A stretch of 64,000 bases of DNA. Origin: Armigeres subalbatus. Its lineage: Eukaryota > Arthropoda > Insecta > Diptera > Culicidae. Location: positions 34,974,120-35,038,119 of the forward strand of contig NC_085141.1 in assembly GCF_024139115.2 (NCBI RefSeq). The letters run 5' to 3'. Shown in pieces: positions 10,941 through 23,556 of this stretch (its first letter is position 1; each line of letters begins with the position of its first letter). The notes under the pieces are model-generated. The model had not been told where the DNA came from. It saw nothing but the letters and a program-made list of their open reading frames with translations, and made no database searches. Position numbers and translations under genes: made by a program.

Positions 10941-12549
10941 AAACGCCGGGCACTTCGAACCCCCCATGGGGTGCTTGCTGTTCGCAGCTTTGCTGGAACA
11001 GATCAAACAGTTGGGAGGGTTCGTGCAGCATTGTGCCTTATGTCCCTCCAATCCGCAGCGTCGACAGAGCTTGCTTCTGTCAGGGCCTTTGCAGTCCCAT
11101 TGCTTGTGCCCTGGTTCCAGGCACTTGAAGCAAACTTCGGGTTGCTCATATATGCCCACAGGGCATACCGACCACCCCACCTTGACGCTCCCTAACTTGA
11201 CTACCTTGGAGGCGTCCGCTGCAGGTAGCCGAACCAATGCTACCTGTGTCCCTGCCGGACCTTTCCGTAGCCGAACGGCTGCGGTGGACGCCTGCACTTC
11301 ACACTGTCGCCGCAGTGCCGTGACGAGCTCTTCGACTTCGGTGATCTCGTCCAGGTCTTTAACCCTTAGACTCACCTCCGTCGTGAGTGCCCTCACCTTG
11401 ACCGTCTCGCCTAGAACTTCCTCCGCCAACTTCTTGTAGGCAGTGCCCTTTTGCGAGACGCCCCGCTTCAGCTCGAGGATCATCTCGCCCATCCGGGTAC
11501 GTCTTATTCGACGTACGTCGGCGCCGAGTTCACCGAGCTTGACGTCACTCCTCATCGCCTTCAAGACGTCCGAGTACTTAGCCTCGTCCATTTTGATGAC
11601 TAGGGCATCGCCCCTGGAGCGATTGGCGCCTACCCTAGACTTCTTACTACCCTCATTCGCCTGGGCCTTCTTTTCGGCCCTTGACGTCTTCGGTTTCCTC
11701 TTGTTCTTGACCAGGGTCCAGGAGGCGTCATTCCCCTCTATTTCCCTGGTCTGGGGCGGCTGAGAGCTCTCAGCCTGCCGTAAACCCTTACCACCGTCTT
11801 CCCTGGGTGGACGGACCTTTCCAGGTCCTTCCTCCCCCGGTTTTGGAGGTACCTGGCCGGGGTTCAGCTTCCCAGTCCCACTACTCTTATTCGGGGTAGT
11901 AACCCTCCGCGTTTTGGAGCGCCCCCCAGGGAGCTCATCCCCTGGAGACTGTCTTCCCCGTTTTTGTGTCTGCTCCGTTGGAGCAGCCACCCCCGACGTG
12001 CTCGCGAATACTTGAGCCTCAGTCTGGGTAGACTTTGGCACCACCGTCTTCGCTGGCACGCCCTCGGTCGATTCGACCTTGCCCAAATCCGCGAATTCTT
12101 GGGCCTCAGTCTGGGTAGACCTCGACTCCATGGATTTCACGGGTTCGCACTTGGCCGTCCCGACCGCCGTTTCCAGCTTGGCGTCCAACATCGACTTTCG
12201 AAGTTTCTGCAAGCTCCTCTTGAGGTCCTTACTGATATTATGCTTCGATGACGCAAAGTCGATGATGGCGTCCAGCTGTTCCGTCGCCATCCGTCGCCTT
12301 CACAAGCCATGGGCCGTCTATAACCTCTACCGGCGGAACCTGGTTGATGGTTAGGTGACCCACGCTGGCGCTGCGCACTGAGCTGCCGACTATTGCCTCT
12401 AGCCTCCTAGGCGGAGACCTGAACAACTCACCTCTTGCGAAAGGGTTGTCGCCTACACTACTACCACTAATTGAAGAAATGACTTGGTTTTCCATTTTGG
12501 TCCCACGAGTTGCTCGGGAAAAGAGGTCCACCACGCCAGAGCCCAGCAT
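10911..12549 (-). pseudogene. R1-like ORF1 (gag-like) protein
   Basis: A 459-codon open frame (10911-12290) carries a basic, proline-rich centre and three C-terminal zinc knuckles: CFKCLEPGHKQWDC, CRRCGLEGHKAQCC, then a degenerate CLIC...H...C. The natural N-terminus (MLGSGVVDLFSRATRG) lies in another frame at 12549, so there is one frameshift near 12240-12290 relative to the copy at 14799. ORF1 proteins of this type bind RNA and form the ribonucleoprotein. No downstream ORF2 is present, so it could move only with help in trans. Confidence 0.75.
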
Positions 12550-12876
12550 GACGCGGTAAGGGACAATTACTGTGGAGGGTGCCCAGGTGAGAAGTGATGA
12601 TTCTCGTTTCAGACCGCATCGTGCTTTCGTGCTGTGCGGTTCTTTCTCTCTTTGCGGAAGGAAGTTTTTAATACTACCCGAAGCTATTTTAATTTCAACG
12701 GTGCTTCTTAGCGCTATTTGTACCCACTGATCCCGTTACGATCTTTGCAAGGACCCGTGCCTTCGTTGTACGTTGGACCCGTTTGCGGAAGTAAAATTCC
12801 GACAAGCGGTGGTAATCCTGCAGGGACACCGTTCTGGGAAAAAACCTCTTAGAAGGTCACGTCTCCACGCTCAGCC

Positions 12877-13683
12877 ATGAGCATTTATAAAAACAAGAGG
12901 AAGGGGGAGTCTCTGAATTCTCCACTTCCTTCAAAGAAACAAGGTTTCAAGACCGTCCTGCCAAAGCGCGGAAAAAATAGAAGGAAGCTGGAGAATTCAG
13001 ATATTCCTTCTAACTCTAATATCGGAAATAATTCTTCTCCAATCGAACTGAGCAATCTTCAAATTCTGACTCGCAACAAATCAAAATTCTTCGTAATTGG
13101 TGACTTCAATGCCAAACACCGTTCATGGAATAATGCTCAAAGCAATTCCAACGGCAACATTTTATTTGAAGATTGTTCTGCGGGATATTATACTATTCAA
13201 TATCCCAATGGCCCAACTTGGTTTTCATCCACTCGAAATCCTTCGACAATTGATTTGGTTTTAACGGATTCAAGTCAGCTGTGTGGCCAATTGGTAACTC
13301 ATGCTGACTTTGACTCTGATCACCTTCCTGTGACATTTGATATCTCACAAGAAGCCATTCATAATCCAATCAGCTCTACTTTCAATTATCATAGGGCTGA
13401 TTGGGATTTATATAAAACTTATATCGATAGGAATTTTGATGTTGATATTCCTCTCGATACCTAAAGTGATATTGATAATGCTCTCGTATCTTTGACAAAT
13501 TTAATTGTCTAAGCCAGAGGCATTGCAATTCCTAAATGTGAAATTAAATTCAACTCCATTATTATTGACGACGATCTTCAGCTACTGATCCGTCTTAAAA
13601 ATGTGAGGCGAAGGCAATACCAAAGAACTCGCGATCCCGCGTTGAAAGTTATTTGGCGAGATTTGCAAAATGAAATTAAAAAA
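12877..13683 (+). pseudogene. Jockey ORF1 start fused to endonuclease end
   Basis: The first roughly 60 residues are lysine-rich and look like the start of a Jockey ORF1 (MSIYKNKRKG...). At about residue 65 the frame passes directly into the C-terminal half of an apurinic-type endonuclease: FFVIGDFNAKHRSWNN, then STIDLVLTDSSQLCGQ and DSDHLPVTFDIS. Most of ORF1, including its zinc knuckles, and the N-terminal endonuclease half are missing. The frame has stops at 13462 and 13510, then stays readable up to EIKK, where the nested insertion begins. The fusion is a deletion product, not a working enzyme. Confidence 0.8.
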
Positions 13684-14231
13684 CCCTGATTAATCCACCT
13701 AGCGGTGATGGTGCCTTTCTCGTGCATTATAAAAATAGTATTTTGGCCATTACTCTTGAGCCCATAGTCCGCCATAGTGGCCAGTTTTCAATAGGAAACA
13801 ATGGTAGAGTATTCTGCGTCGAATGCAACTTGTTGCGAGTAAATCGGTTAAGGATAAGTGCCTGAAAAATGAGTGATGAGTGAGTGAATTGTTTTACTCA
13901 ATTTTTCTATAAAAAAAGTGGTATTTTGGCCATAACTTCCAAGCCCATAGTCCGATCTGACCAATTTTCAATAGGAAACAATGGTAGAGTATCCTGCGTC
14001 GAATGCAATTGCGAGTAAATCGGTTGAGGATAAGTACCTGAAAAATGAGTGACATTTTATTTGGGTGGGTGCGCACACACACACACACACACATACACAC
14101 AGACATCACCTCAATTCGTCGAGCTGAGTCGATCGGTATATAACACTATGGGTCTCCGGGCCTTCTATAAAAAGTTTGTTTTTGGAGCGATCATATAGCC
14201 TTTACCGTATACTTAGTATACGAGAAAGGCA
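13684..14231. mobile_element. CA-bearing inverted-repeat element, complete copy
   Basis: TGCCTTTCTCGT at 13712-13723 is inverted as ACGAGAAAGGCA at 14220-14231. Inside are two tandem units beginning TATTTTGGCC (13738 and 13921), each about 180 bases, then a short (CA)n near 14076-14100 and the common tail. No coding region. It is inserted in Jockey ORF2 and immediately followed by a second copy. Confidence 0.75.
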
Positions 14232-14798
14232 AAAAGTATTTTGGCCATAATCCCATTGTCCGATCTAGCCAATTTTCAATAGGAAATAATGGGACACAAT
14301 TCTGCGTCGAATGCAACTTGTAGCGAGGGAATCGGTTGAGGATAAGTGCTCGAAAAATGAGTGACACTTTTTTACGCGATTATTCCGTAAAAAAGTATTT
14401 TGGCCATAACTTCCGATCCCATAGTCCGATCTGGCCAATTTTCAATAGGAAATAATGAGATAGAAGTCTGCGTCGAATGCAACTTGTTGCGAACAAATCG
14501 GTTGAGAGGATAAGTGCCCGAAAAATGAGTGACACTTTTGCTACATTTTGGAACGTGACACAAACACACACACACACACACACACAGCAGCAGGGACTTT
14601 GTCCAAGGGCTTGACGACCCCTCCCCATGGCCACTGCGAGTTAGACCGGGACCATCGTCCCTAACCCCTAATCCCAAGGCGTCAAGCGACCCGTGCCGAG
14701 GGGATGCATGGCCAGGGGAGTGAAATAATAAGCTAGGCCTTTAACGGAGCCTGTGGGGTACCTGGGCACCCTCCACAGTAATTGTCCCTTACCGCGTT

Positions 14799-16440
14799 AT
14801 GCTGGGCTCTGGCGTGGTGGACCTCTTTTCCCGAGCAACTCGTGGGACCAAAATGGAAAACCAAGTCAATTCTTCAATTTGTGGTAGTAGTGTAGGCGAC
14901 AACCCCTTCGCAAGAGGTGGGTTGTTCAGGTCTCCGCCTAGGAGGCCAGAGGCAATAGTCGGCAGCTCAGTGCGCAGCGCCAGCGTGGGTCACTCAACCT
15001 TCCTCTCGGCTATAAAAACGCCGGAAGGGGTTATTGACGGCCCATGGCTTGTGAAGGCGATGAACCGCAAACGCGATGAGCTTTCGGCCTTCGAGGTGGC
15101 GACGGAACAGCTGGACGCCATCATCGACTTTGCGTCATCGAAGCATAATATCAGCAAGGACCTCAAGAGGAGCTTGCAGAAACTTCGAAAGTCGATGCTG
15201 GACGCCAAGCTGGAGAGGGCGGTCGGGACGGCCAAGTGTAAACCCGTGAAATCGGTGGAGTCGAGGTCTACCCAGACTGAGGCCCAAGGATTCGCGGACT
15301 CGGGCAAGGTCGAGTCGACCGAAGGCGTGCCAGCTAAGACGGTGGTGCCAAAGTCTACCCGGACTGAGGCTCAAGTATTTGCCGGTACGTCGGGGGTGAC
15401 TACTCCAACGGAGCAGACACAAAAACAGGGGAGACAGTCTCAGGGGATGAGCTCCCTGGGGCCGCTCCAAAACGCGGAGGTTACTACCCCGAACAAGGGT
15501 AGTGGGGCTGGAAGCTGAACCCCGGTCAGGTACCTCCAAAACCGGGGAGGAAGGACCTGGAAAGGTCCGTCCACTCAGGCACAAGACGGTGGTAAGGGTT
15601 ACGGCAGGCTGAAAGTTCTCAGCCGCACCAGACCAGGGAAATAGAGGGGAATGACGCCTCCTGGACCCTGGTCAAGAACAAGAGGAAACCGAAGACGTCA
15701 AGGGCCGAAAAGAAGGCCCAGGCGAACGAGGGTAGCAAGAAGTCTAGGGTAGGCGCCAATCGCTCCAGGGGCGATGCCCTAGTCATCACGGCGGACGAGG
15801 CTAAGTACTCGGATGTTTTGAAGGCGATGAGGAGTGACGTCAAGCTCGGTGAACTCGGCGCCGACGTACGTCAAATAAGACGTACCCGGATGGGCGAGAT
15901 GATACTCGAGCTGAAGCGGGGCGTCTCGCAAAAGGGCGCCGCCTACAAGAAGTTGGCGGAGGAGGTCCTAGGCGAGCCGGTCAAGGTGAGGGCACTCACG
16001 ACGGAGATGAATCTAAGGGTTAAAGACCTGGACGACATCACTGAAGTCGAAGAGCTCGTCACGGCACTGCGGCGACAGTGTGAAGTGGAGACGCCCACCG
16101 CAGCCGTTCGGCTACGGAAAGGTCCGCCAGGGACACAGGTAGCATTGGTTTGGCTACCTGCAGCGGACGCCTCCAAGGTAGTCAAGTTAGGGAGCGTCAA
16201 GGTGGGGTGGTCGGTATGCCCTGTGCGCATATACGAGCAACCCGAAGTTTGCTTCAAGTGCCTGGAACCGGGGCACAAGCAATGGGACTGCAAAGGCCCT
16301 GACAGAACCAATCTCTGCCGACGCTGCGGATTGGAGGGACATAAGGCACAATGCTGCACGAACCCTCCCAATTGTTTGATTTGTTCCAGCAAAGCTGTGA
16401 ACAGCAAAGCACCCATGGGGGCTCGATGTGCCCGGCGTTT
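14799..16440 (+). pseudogene. R1-like ORF1 (gag-like) protein
   Basis: The frame opens with MLGSGVVDLFSRATRG and runs 239 codons to 15518. A frameshifted and stop-containing stretch follows (15519-15817), then the correct frame returns from 15818. Zinc knuckles CFKCLEPGHKQWDC (near 16250) and CRRCGLEGHKAQCC (near 16315) are intact; the third is disturbed after 16400. It is about 85-90 percent similar by eye to 10911-12549 and keeps the N-terminal join that the other copy has lost. Confidence 0.75.
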
Positions 16441-16660
16441 AAGCGTGCTGCAAAATCAAAGTGCAGGTAAAGCAGCTGGCTTGCTCGGCTTCGCCCGAGT
16501 GTTTGGTGTGCGCAGGTTTAGAGGAAACGGCGGAACACGTGTTGTTCGTGTGCTCACGTTTTCGCGCAATGCGTGACCACATGCTTGCCACATGTGGTCT
16601 GGACACTACCCCGGACAACCTAGTTCGGAGGATGTGTACAGACGAAGTTGGCTGGAACGC
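16441..16660 (+). pseudogene. R1-like ORF2 C-terminal fragment
   Basis: CLVCAGLEETAEHVLFVC and following residues repeat the fragment at 10650-10940. It starts straight after the ORF1 end with the same deletion junction. An open frame continues further downstream, but that part overlaps the 3' region and is not clearly original coding. Confidence 0.7.
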
Positions 16661-17412
16661 CGTTTTATCGGCTATCGCCCAAATCGTCTCGGAGCTACAC
16701 AGAAGGTGGCGCGTGGACTCAAGGATGGCTAGTTCAGGCGCAAATAAGAGGTGGTGCAAGGGATCGGAGTCGGCTTCATGGGTCATACCGGTGGTCATGC
16801 TCTGTGGTCGAACTCGATCCTTTATCGAATAAGTGGCCGCGCGAAGAACAACATGGTATCGTCGCTTTCGCGGCGTCGGTCAACCAGGCGGGTTCCGAGC
16901 CCGAGGACGGAAAGGGGTCCTCGTCAAGGCTGGGGTAGGCGTAGGCACCGCATCGGCAAGTCCCTCTGAGTGTTGGCGAATAGGCCCTGTCGCAGAGAGG
17001 TCAATTTGGGTTGCACGCGGCACTATCATTCTTGATACCAGTCGTGCAGAGGGAAGCAGGCGCGAAGTCGACCCTTCCCACCTTCCGAGGACATAGGGCG
17101 TGGTAAGGCCACCTGGAAAACCGGCAATGCGCTGGCACGATACCATGGTGTTCTTCTAAAAAAGCGAGTCACGATGTTCGATGCTGCAAGGACTCGCAGC
17201 TAACCTCGAGGGTGCGTTATGCACTGGCCCCCCTTTGAAGCATTACTTTCTGGTTGTACCGAAGGGACGATGGGCTTGGCGGCAATGGAAACGGTTTAGC
17301 TGGTCGGGGATGCAGCCCTGCCTCCCTCATTGGAGGTGGCCCCTAACCCAGCACTTCCTGGTCAACCCAGGATGTCTGTTGAGCAGATTCCCCCTCCATT
17401 GTTTAGGAAGAA

Positions 17413-17529
<117 letters not shown>

Positions 17530-17649
17530 AGACATCACTTCAATTCGTCAAACTGAGTCGATCGGTATATAACACTATGGGTCTCCGAGTCTCCTATAAA
17601 AAGTTTGTTTTTGGAGTGATCATATAGCATTTATACGAGAAAGGCAAAA

Positions 17650-19258
17650 CGTTTCGCTATTGAGAATAATGTCTCGAAGTTGGATCCCAGTTCGAAACCC
17701 TTTTGGAAATTAACGAAAATTCTTGAAAAACCTCAAAAGCCAATTCCAGCGCTTAAAGAGGGAAATAAAATTTTATTAACAAATGGCGAAAAGGCTCAAA
17801 AACTTGCTCAGCAGTTCGAGAGTGCCCATAATTTTAGTCTAGGTCTCACTAGTCCAATTGAGGATCAGGTTACACGAAGCTTCAAAGACATTCTCAACCA
17901 AGATAATGTTTTGACCCTTCGTTGGGAACTAATTTGGATGAAGTGAGATCTGTTACTAGAAAATTTAAAAATATGAAAGCCCCGGGTGATGATGGCATTT
18001 TCTACATACTTATCAAAAAACTTCCTGAGAGCTCTTTATCCTTTTTGGTTAATTTATTTAACAAATGTTTTCAATTGGCATACTTCCCAGATAAATGGAA
18101 AAACGCCAAAGTTGTTCCTATTTTGAAGCAAGACAAAAATTCAGCTGAGGCTTCTAGTTATCGCCCAATCAGTTTGTTTTCTTCAATAAGCAAACTGTTT
18201 GAAAAGATTATTTTAAATAGAATGATGGTTCATATTAATGACAATTCTATTTTTGCTGATGAGCAATTTGGTTTTTGCCATGGGAATTCAACCACTCATC
18301 AGTTATTAAGAGTTACGAACTTAATTCGGCTCAACAAATCTGAAGGATATTCGACTGGAGTTGCTCTTCTTGATATAGAGAAAGCATTTGACAGTGTTTG
18401 GCATGAAGGTTTGATTGTAAAATTGATGAATTTTAATTTTCCTCTGTACATTATTAAACTGATCCAAAATTATTTATCAGATCGCTCACTGCAGGTAAAC
18501 TATCAGAATTCTAAGATGGTGTTCCCCAAGGCAGCATACTGGGGCCCATTTTGTATAACATTTTTACTTCTGACTTACCTAATTTACCACCAGGGTGTCA
18601 AAAATCTTTGTTTGCAGATGACACAAGTCTCTCAGCCAAAGGGCGTAGCCTTCGTGTCATTTGTAGTAGATTGCAAAAAAGTTTGGATATTTTCTCCACT
18701 TACTTGCAGAAATGGAAAATTTCCCCGAATGCTTCCAAAACTCAGCTTATAATTTTCCCACATAAGCCGAGAGCTTCTTATTTGAAACCTTCTAGCAGAC
18801 ATATTGTCACTATGAATGGGGTTCCAATTAATTGGTCTAGCGAAGCTAAATATTTAGGACTTCTGCTAGATCAAAAATTAACTTTTAAAAATCACATTGA
18901 AGGCCTTCAAGCCAAATGTAACAAATATATTAAGTGTCTATATCCACTTATAAACAGAAAATCAAAACTTTGTCTTAAGAACAAACTTTTGATTTACAAA
19001 CATATTTTTAGACCTGCCATGTTGTATGCTGTGCCAATATGGACTAGTTGCTGCAATACCAGAAAAAAGGCACTTCAGAGGATTCAAAATAAAATTCTGA
19101 AGATGATTCAGAAGTTGCCTCCGTGGTATAGTACCAATGAACTTCATAGAATTTCTAATATTGAGACATTGCAACAAATGTCCAACAGAATAAATTCCAA
19201 TTTTAGACAAAAATCGTTGCAATCTTCTATTGCAACGATTAACTCCTTGTACCCTTAG
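17650..19258 (+). pseudogene. Jockey-clade ORF2: RT and C-terminal region
   Basis: Successive frames read DPSSKPFWKLTKILEKPQK (17680), NMKAPGDDGIFYILIKKL (17970), SSYRPISLFSSISKLFEK, LLDIEKAFDSVWHEGL (RT block A, catalytic Asp), GVPQGSILGP (18525), SLFADDTSLSAKG (block C, Asp-Asp near 18610) and the C-terminal RAMLYAVPIWTSCC region, ending at 19258. Two or three frameshifts (near 17920 and 18520) divide it into pieces of 88, 276 and 235 codons. All catalytic residues are visible. The order and motifs are those of Jockey-clade ORF2; a Juan-like affiliation is possible but not tested. Confidence 0.88.
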
Positions 19259-19487
19259 TGTGCATTAGGTTAAGTATAGTTTAAGTTGAAAACATTGTAA
19301 TTCCTACATGGTTCAATTCAACCAGAGGAAAAATTCTAACTGCCAGAGGCAATTGAAATGTATTAATAATAACTAAAAATATAACATAGCAAATAAGGAT
19401 GATAGTGTTAAGAAAACACGGAACACCTAGTCTAAGAGATGAATGCATGTATTAGATAATTAGCAAATAAATTTAGTTAAAAAAAAA

Positions 19488-21453
19488 TGTTTCTCGTTTT
19501 GTTCTCGCTCGTTTTGGGTTGAGGACCGCACAGCTGTGTAGAACAAGTTGAAATGCATCATCAGAACCAGTGCTCCCCGCGTTTGGAGCTTTTTAAAAGA
19601 AAATTTATCATGAGGTATAGCCTTCCGAATAAGTTCTTTATCATGACAGATTGCGAAAAAAGTCTCTCATGGTATGCTACATATCGTATATGTAGACAGA
19701 GATGATAAGTGAGAGACTTTTTCATTCTCTTTTGGATTCAATCCCTGCTAAGAGTCGAACGAATTATTACAGCACAAGTTAAATTCATCAAAATACCATT
19801 AAGAAGTAGCAAATTAATCTTCACCAAAATCAGATCGCCAAGAATCTTTATCTCAGTCTTTCATAAATACTGTAAGCTTCCGGAAAGATATAATTCCGAA
19901 ATCCCGAGAATTGCCTTCAGGATACCAGAAACTAAAACTATAATTAGCTCAGACCAGCTTTGAACCGCGAACGAAAGGCCCTAACGATAACCACGTGTCT
20001 ATACATGTTTCGTTATGCAACGAGCAAAATGTGTGCAACACATGGTGCTCTTTTTCAATCGCACCTTCACTGATTGAATTTATCTAAGTCCGAAACGTAA
20101 ACAACAAGGCCAGTAAACGTCAAGACTTAGAAGAATCTTCCCTAGCAACCTACGTGTGCAGGTACCCTAATAGGGCCCTAATAGTGCCTTGATAGCACTG
20201 ATATGGTAGATATTTGATTTATTATTGTGCCTTGCACCAAAGACAACTTTCGTGAACATTTTCCAAGGCTCTCATAGATGTGAAAAATTTATCCGCAGTT
20301 CAAATAGCACGTGCTTCCAGCAAAGCATTCATCGCCACAATCCACCACGCGGTGGTCGAATTTTCAAATGAATCAGCTTTAGTAGCTTTTTTGCTGGCGA
20401 TATGTTTTTCTTAGGCGACATTCTAGCGCTTATTTTTTGTTGCGATTAAAAATAAGCGGAGGACTAAATTTGTCTATTTTTATATGAGCGGTACAATAAC
20501 ATGCTGCTATTATCAAAAATATTCGCTAAAAATAAGGTGATTTCGTTTCGATAATCTTTTTTACAACAATCGTGTGTGCTCATGCTAGAAAACTCACAAA
20601 AAAGAAACAAACATTTAGAATGCGAATGAGTAACAAACGCCGGAACGGAAAGCCCTTGGCTGGGCGCCGTCTGGCCCGTTGTTGAATCCACAGCTGCTGT
20701 AGGTATTATTTTCGGTTCAAACTACTAGGTCGACTGAAAAAGTCTTGTTTAGCCTTACAACTGGCAAACCCTTTTAAACGCGAGGTCATATATTTTTTTC
20801 CATTGTCTTTATCTAACTGACCCAACTAACCGTTCGTTTTGAATTTATTTGCTTATCCTAAATAGGAACACCTATGTGAAGATTGCTTTGATACTGCACA
20901 CAATCACTCTGCTGGAGTGCTAAATTTATGATCTCATTACCGCACATCGGTCGGATTTAACCAGTTTTGTGAGCTTAATATTTCGAGCTTTAGATCGTCG
21001 TCGAGGGGTGATTTACCGCGAGGGGCTCGTCTCCGGATTGACCATGAGCGCGTTATGGTATCATAGAAAGAGTTGGGAAGGGAGGGGGCGGAGGAACAAA
21101 CGATCAGAGGATGTTTATTATTCATTAAAATTTAACGGAATGGCTAGTAAGTGTTGGGGCGAGTGAGCAGATTGGCGCCGTCGTCGTCGGAGTGAGGCGA
21201 AGCGTGGTTGCACTCATTCGGGTCGGTTCAATTAATGACAGAAGCGGAATGGTACGATGGGGGAAAGGCTTGTAAAAACAGAGTAGTTTTTTTATGCTGC
21301 GAATCGTGGAGAGTTGTTTTGCACTCAATATGATTTTTTCCTGATATGCGTTCGAACGGGGATGATAAACAGATGAAGTGAATTCATTGAAAGTTGTAAA
21401 TCGTTGATTCAGAGCATGTGTTTTGGTTTTGTTGATTGCAATAGACGACTAGT
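19488..21453. other. Unassigned flank shared by both duplicated segments
   Basis: This corresponds to about 1960-4289 in the first copy. It contains the small hairpin at 19656-19722 and is the empty site (near 20210) for the MITE at 2656. No convincing coding region is present. Confidence 0.6.
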
Positions 21454-22972
21454 TCAAATTAGTGCGTACCTGCAACTGTTATTCATTTCTTTTGAACTGA
21501 AAAAATATGTCAGTATGTCACATCGTGGAGAAGAACAGTGAATAACTTCATATTCCAGCTCCAGGTCGCTCGTTCTTGGGCCGCCGGCTAGCACACCAGT
21601 CGCACGTGCATCTCCCTCGATTGCACACAGCCAGCGAGTGTGGCGTCTACCACGGAGCCGACGTTTTCTTCCAGGTTCTCCGTTAAACATGACTTTTGCT
21701 GGTGTCTCTTACCGCATACACATTACATGTCCAGCACACTGTAATCTGCCGTATTTTATCAGTCTGCCGATGTCTGTATTTTTGTACACCTTGTACAACT
21801 CATGACTCATGCGTCTGCGGCATTCACCATTATCCACCACGCCGCCGCCAAGTATTGAACGCAGTATTTTCCGCTCCCCAAGAATTCGATAGTCTCCATC
21901 TTTAAACGTCCATACCTCATGGCCGTACAGGACGAATCAACGATGTGTAGAGAGCTAGTTTTGTCCCTGTCTGTAGGCCGCGAGATTTTTACAAAGTTTA
22001 TGATCAACCCTATTCTTTCAGTCTCCTGTTTGAAAAAGCCTCTTTCACTGCTCTGCGATCAACACCAATGATATCGAATATCGATGTATTCCGCAAAACC
22101 AAGAAGAATGTAGGATTTGTTGATGATGATACCGTTTCTTTGCACGCCAGATCTTCGCATTGTACCTTTGTGAACTATGTTGAATAGCAGATTAGAGTGC
22201 GCATCACCCTTTTTCTAATCAGCAAACGTCACGAACGAATCGGATGTCTCACCAGAAATTCTGACGAACAATTTGGATTCATTCAGCGTAGCGTCGCACG
22301 AATCACCCTAGTAAGGTTTGTTTGGAAACCCATGTTCTAGCATTATATGCCACAGCGTTTCACTGAATCGAATGCTGTTTTAAAATCCACAAACAGATGA
22401 TGAGTCCGCAAGTTGTATTCCGGGAATTTATCGAGGATTATCTTCGGAATTTGTATATGTATGCAGTTTCTGTAAGGTTCTTATGCAGATCTGTATTAAA
22501 ATCAGCCGCGCTGGTTGGGTGTGATCATGACTGGCTTGGTGCTCTTTTCTTGCGCATGTTGTTGATCGTTTTGTAAAACTTCCGTGCGTCGTTTCTGGCA
22601 GCTTCCCTCTGCCTTCGAGAGTCCTACTTTTTCGTCATACTCCCGTTTGTTATGACGCGTCAAACATGACGTCATGACGGTGATGGGTTTTCTCAGCAAC
22701 CTTTAGTTCTTTATATTGGTCTCCATTTTGCCGTATAGCCGCTACAAGCATGCGGTTCAAGGCCTGGTTTTCATCAGTCGCTCTCTGGCACTCCATATCA
22801 AACCAGCTAGGCTTGGTTTCCTTGTTTTGTACCAAGTACCTCTGTAGCTTATATATGGACTTGTTGCCAGAATGCGTTCAAATTTTCTCCAGTTGGGTGT
22901 ACTTCGATTCTTTCGTCGAGAATATGAGCGAATGACATCTATGACATCTGAGAAATGCCGACCGTTCACTGG
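21454..22972 (-). pseudogene. RTE-clade LINE fragment
   Basis: On the minus strand it starts with the end of an endonuclease (VNGRHFSDVIDV, near 22965). It continues through the linker (WFDMECQRATDENQALNRM, near 22800) to RT (HHLFVDF near 22405, then FAEYIDIIG in place of the usual FADD-type box). It ends with a C-terminal block MFNGEPGRKRRLRGRRHTRW (21690-21630). Many frameshifts and a damaged catalytic box show that it is dead. The 5' side is cut by the CR1-like fragment. Confidence 0.78.
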
Positions 22973-23095
22973 AATCTGCCATACTGGTGTGGTGTCCAAA
23001 CAATAAGAATTGGATTGACCGTATTGAGGCTGTTCAGAGAAAATTTGTTCGACTGGCACTCCGGAACCTTCCCTGGTGTGATCCTGTGCGTCTTC

Positions 23096-23556
23096 CAGGG
23101 GGGTAATATGCGGTGCATCGCGCCTCCTCTGCATGTAGTATGAAGCAAATGTAAATAAACAATCCCACATTTTTTCGTTAGTCAGCAGTAGTGTAGGTTA
23201 ACCAATATCCTACAAGATTCCAGTTCGAAAAATGTTACACTTGCCAAGCGGGGTGGCCCAGGGTGGCCCGCCAATAGAGGTAAGAAACTATAGAGGACGA
23301 TTGTCGCTGCGGTTCCCTTTGTTATCGTCTCCAAACATGTTGGGTACCTATCTGTCAAAACGTTCTGATTTTTCCTTTGTTGACATTTAGTGCCCTATCC
23401 TCGCCAGCAAAAGATGTTTCGCCAGTGACCACAGCGACAATCTTCCTCTATAGTTTATTACCTCTATTGGCCCGCCTTTCCCAAGCGGCGAGGCCCGGAT
23501 AATACATCTTAGGTAGGCTTGATTTGTTCGTGGATGACAGGCTTACTCCCCCCCTG
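23096..23556. mobile_element. hAT-type MITE with 8-bp TSD
   Basis: Ends are CAGGGGGG...CCCCCCCTG. The 8-bp duplication GCGTCTTC lies at 23088-23095 and 23557-23564. It is non-coding. It contains a second MITE (23271-23470); without that it is about 260 bases. A related copy is at 53571-53806. Confidence 0.9.
23271..23470. mobile_element. 200-bp MITE nested in the hAT MITE
   Basis: Terminal inverted repeats of about 40 bases begin CCAATAGAGGTAA and end TTACCTCTATTGG. A CCCG direct repeat flanks it (23267-23270, 23471-23474). The related sequence at 53740-53752 has only one CCCG and no insert, so it is an empty site. The interior shares a core with 25063-25259. Confidence 0.9.

Larger units (their letters stand above)
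9579..12588 (-). mobile_element. R1-clade LINE, internally deleted, minus-strand copy
   Basis: In reverse complement it matches 14770-17415: ORF1 (gag-like), then directly the last part of ORF2, a GC-rich 3' region and a short A-tail (T run 9579-9585) against (TG)n. Most of ORF2, including endonuclease and RT, is absent, with the same junction as the other copy. Its 5' end stops at 12588 against Jockey sequence. A 381-bp MITE at 9668-10048 is inserted in the 3' region. The three CCHC knuckles in ORF1 and the cysteine/histidine motif in ORF2's tail fit R1-clade elements. Clade assignment is by motif only. Confidence 0.8.

Noticed and set aside
10966..12354. Plus-strand frames of up to 157 codons opposite the R1-like ORF1
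   Set aside because: Antisense shadows of the zinc-knuckle protein.
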